Source: Vulcanimicrobiota bacterium (GTDB lineage Bacteria > Vulcanimicrobiota > Vulcanimicrobiia > Vulcanimicrobiales > Vulcanimicrobiaceae). From it: a stretch of 16,978 nt of DNA. The notes below the pieces were generated by a model. It ran no database searches and was not told where the DNA came from. It saw only the letters and a list, made by a program, of their open reading frames with translations. The stretch covers positions 258 through 17,235 of the forward strand of contig PKWF01000168.1 of the NCBI GenBank assembly GCA_003133185.1. Reading direction: 5' to 3'. Shown in pieces: positions 15,669 to 16,978 of the stretch (its first letter is position 1; each line of letters starts with the position of its first letter). Position numbers and translations under genes: made by a program.

Positions 15669-15677
15669 GAGCGGATT

Positions 15678-15685
15678 CCCTCCTT
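15678..15685 (-). promoter_or_regulatory. Strong Shine-Dalgarno site of the small peptide gene
   Basis: The minus strand reads AAGGAGGG, complementary to the 16S 3' end, 9 bases before the ATG at 15668. Its strength contrasts with the weak sites in the adjacent operon and is the main reason to accept the small gene. Confidence 0.7.
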
Positions 15686-15686
15686 A

Positions 15687-15710
15687 GTGACTGCTGAAGT
15701 GACTGCTGAA
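15687..15710. repeat. Exact 12-base tandem duplication next to the small-gene ribosome site
   Basis: GTGACTGCTGAA occurs twice in immediate succession (15687-15698 and 15699-15710). On the minus strand this is TTCAGCAGTCAC twice, ending one base before the AAGGAGGG ribosome site of the small exported peptide. It therefore lies in that gene's untranslated leader or promoter. Possible roles are a doubled protein-binding site or a simple slippage product. Confidence 0.8.
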
Positions 15711-15734
15711 ATTCTGGGCTCTCGTCGCGTACTA

Positions 15735-15817
15735 CCCAGGGACTGACCGCCTCTAACGCCAGGCCCGGCTCGGGAGAGCGTGCAAACCAGCTTCGGGCCG
15801 ATGGGTATTAGGAAAGG
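15735..15817 (+). promoter_or_regulatory. Foldable leader of nadA (candidate structured RNA)
   Basis: GGCCCG (15762-15767) pairs with CGGGCC (15794-15799), enclosing GCTC-GGGA-GAGC (15768-15779), a 4-pair stem with a GNRA-type tetraloop, and the unpaired-looking GTGCAAACCAGCTT. An alternative stem, GCCT (15749-15752) with AGGC (15761-15764), would break the outer helix, so two exclusive folds are possible. The structure ends 18 bases before the nadA ATG. NAD-sensing riboswitches upstream of nadA are known in some bacteria, but I cannot match this sequence to their consensus. AGGA (15810-15813) is the nadA ribosome site. Confidence 0.4.
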
Positions 15818-16843
15818 ATGGGCGTCATCGATTTAGCCCTGCCAGGCAGCGTCGCGGCCGAAACGGATCCGATTTTCGAACGCGTGGAACGCATAATTCC
15901 ACGTGTCGAATGGCCGTTGCACGCTCCCTACGTGGCGGCAATCAATCGCCTTAAGCGCGAACGCAACGCGGTGATCCTCGCCCACAACTACCAGGTCCCG
16001 GAAATCTTCTACACGGTCGCGGATATTGTCGGCGACTCGCTCGCTCTGGCAATGAAGGCCTCGGAGACCGACGCCGACGTCATCCTCCTCTGCGGGGTCC
16101 ATTTCATGGCCGAGACGGCGAAGTTGGTCAATCCGGGCAAGACCGTTCTGGTCCCCGATCTGCGAGCCGGGTGCTCCCTGGCGGAGTCAATCACGGCTGC
16201 CGACGTGCGCTTGCTTCGTTCGGCCTACCCCGATACGCCGATCGTTACGTACGTCAATACCTCGGCGGAGGTCAAAGCCGAATCGGACGTTTGCGTCACG
16301 AGCGGCAACGCAGTGCAAATCGTTGAAGCTCTGCAAGCGCCGCGGGTCATCTTTCTTCCCGACGAGTACCTTGCCAAATACGTCGCCTCGCAGACCAACG
16401 TCGAGATCATCGCTTGGAAGGGCCACTGCGAAGTGCACGAACGCTTTAGCGGGGCCGACGTTCGGCGGTTTCGCGAAGGCGATCCGACGCTGACGGTGCT
16501 GGCCCACCCGGAATGCCCTCCCGACGTGCTCGCGGAGGCCGATTACGTCGGCTCGACGCAGGGCATGACCGAGTATGTCGGCCGCCTCAGCGAGACGGGC
16601 GGCGCCCGCGTACTCCTCATGACCGAGTGCTCGATGGCTGACAACGTTGCGGCGCGCTATTCAAACGTAGAGTTCGTGCGGCCCTGTAATCTCTGTCCGC
16701 ATATGAAACGCAATACGCTGCCCAAGGTGCTCCACTCCCTCGAGGCGATGGAATACGAGGTGACCGTGGCTCCCGAGGTGGCGCAGCGTGCCCGTCGCTC
16801 TGTCGAACGAATGCTCGAGTTCAGCCGCCAGCCGCGAGACTAG
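15818..16843 (+). CDS. nadA: Quinolinate synthase A
   Basis: NadA condenses iminoaspartate (from NadB) with dihydroxyacetone phosphate to give quinolinate, the second step of de novo NAD synthesis from aspartate. The 341-residue protein is full length. The three 4Fe-4S ligands expected for the family are visible: C119 in AGCSLA, C204 in GHCEVH and C293 in [11 protein letters not shown] (C290 is an additional nearby cysteine). Substrate-site motifs AHNYQVPEI (55-63), VGDSLALA (71-78) and [10 protein letters not shown] (145-154) are intact. The ATG at 15818 has AGGA 4 bases upstream with a short A/G stretch between. It is followed after 10 bases by nadB, so the two form an operon. Expression may respond to the structured leader. 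Oxygen sensitivity of the cluster is a family property. Confidence 0.97.
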   Translation: MGVIDLALPGSVAAETDPIFERVERIIPRVEWPLHAPYVAAINRLKRERNAVILAHNYQVPEIFYTVADIVGDSLALAMKASETDADVILLCGVHFMAETAKLVNPGKTVLVPDLRAGCSLAESITAADVRLLRSAYPDTPIVTYVNTSAEVKAESDVCVTSGNAVQIVEALQAPRVIFLPDEYLAKYVASQTNVEIIAWKGHCEVHERFSGADVRRFREGDPTLTVLAHPECPPDVLAEADYVGSTQGMTEYVGRLSETGGARVLLMTECSMADNVAARYSNVEFVRPCNLCPHMKRNTLPKVLHSLEAMEYEVTVAPEVAQRARRSVERMLEFSRQPRD

Positions 16844-16853
16844 GCACTTTTAA

Positions 16854-16978
16854 GTGGAAGGTTCGCGCAGCGATGCGCTCGTCGTCGGCGCCGGCATCGC
16901 CGGATTGGTTGCGGCGCTCAAGCTTCAACCCGCCAACGTGACGGTCTTGTGCAAGACTCGGTTGGGCAAGGGCTCGGC
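16854..16978 (+). CDS. nadB: L-aspartate oxidase, N-terminal fragment (runs off window edge)
   Basis: NadB is a flavoenzyme that oxidises L-aspartate to iminoaspartate, the substrate of NadA. Only 41 complete codons are in the window. They contain the FAD-binding dinucleotide motif VVGAGIAGL (residues 10-18) and the continuation VTVLCKTRLGKGS, which matches the typical aspartate-oxidase beta-strand and Ser-Gly region. The GTG at 16854 is the only suitable start after the nadA stop. It lies 10 bases downstream of that stop, and the ribosome site is weak (AGG within the nadA stop region), suggesting coupling to nadA. Succinate dehydrogenase/fumarate reductase flavoproteins share the motif, but the nadA neighbour makes nadB by far the best call. 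Confidence 0.9.
   Translation, partial: MEGSRSDALVVGAGIAGLVAALKLQPANVTVLCKTRLGKGS

Noticed and set aside
15443..15670. 75-residue plus-strand open frame in the intergenic region
   Set aside because: It is antisense to the small exported peptide gene, which has a strong ribosome site and signal peptide; this frame has neither.
15735..15799. Glycine riboswitch suggested by CGGGAGAG
   Set aside because: The conserved GCCGAAGG-type core and second aptamer elements are missing, and the downstream gene is nadA, not a glycine gene.
1..16978. CRISPR array, tRNA/rRNA genes, insertion sequences, prophage
   Set aside because: No regularly spaced repeats, no cloverleaf or rRNA core motifs, and no transposase or phage proteins were seen on either strand.

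Overview
The window comes from a GC-rich, double-membraned (diderm) bacterium. An RND-type efflux operon with a periplasmic adaptor lipoprotein implies an outer membrane. A full-length ComEC implies a DNA-uptake route, at least ancestrally. No rRNA or other strong taxonomic marker is present. The protein styles would fit an uncultivated environmental phylum such as Eremiobacterota/WPS-2 or an acidobacterium-like lineage, but that is a low-confidence guess. I see no tRNA, rRNA, CRISPR array, insertion sequence or phage gene.

Layout. (1) Positions 1-1842, minus strand: an NAD-dependent sugar-nucleotide epimerase followed after 15 bases by an ATP-dependent DNA ligase. The ligase runs off the left edge and only its first 296 residues are here. 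(2) Positions 1903-4236, plus strand: comEC, divergent from the epimerase. It meets the next gene tail to tail, with the two stop codons interlocked in one TTAA. (3) Positions 4233-15162, minus strand: a tightly spaced five-gene operon read right to left. The order is OPT-family transporter, membrane-fusion lipoprotein, RND pump A, RND pump B and a DUF5996 protein, with gaps of 14, 14, 2 and 13 bases. (4) Positions 15163-15817: about 650 bases with no large gene but much structure. On the minus strand there is a chain of hairpins (one capped by a GAAA tetraloop), a perfect 16-base palindrome, a candidate promoter, three TGTGG motifs, and a 47-codon gene for a small exported peptide with a strong Shine-Dalgarno site. 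A 12-base tandem duplication sits directly upstream of that site. On the plus strand a foldable leader precedes nadA. (5) Positions 15818-16978, plus strand: nadA (quinolinate synthase) and the first 41 codons of nadB (L-aspartate oxidase), the start of a de novo NAD operon.

How the genes work together. The adaptor lipoprotein and two non-identical RND subunits form a MdtABC-like efflux system. No outer-membrane channel gene is in the window, so one must lie elsewhere. The OPT importer at the head and DUF5996 at the tail are probably co-transcribed with the pump, but their link to its substrate is unknown. NadB and NadA carry out successive steps from aspartate to quinolinate.

The parts most worth a second look are the structured intergenic region at 15.2-15.8 kb, the unreported small exported peptide, and the roughly 120-residue Ala/Ser/Pro-rich insertion in pump A. 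No wholly new multi-gene system is evident.
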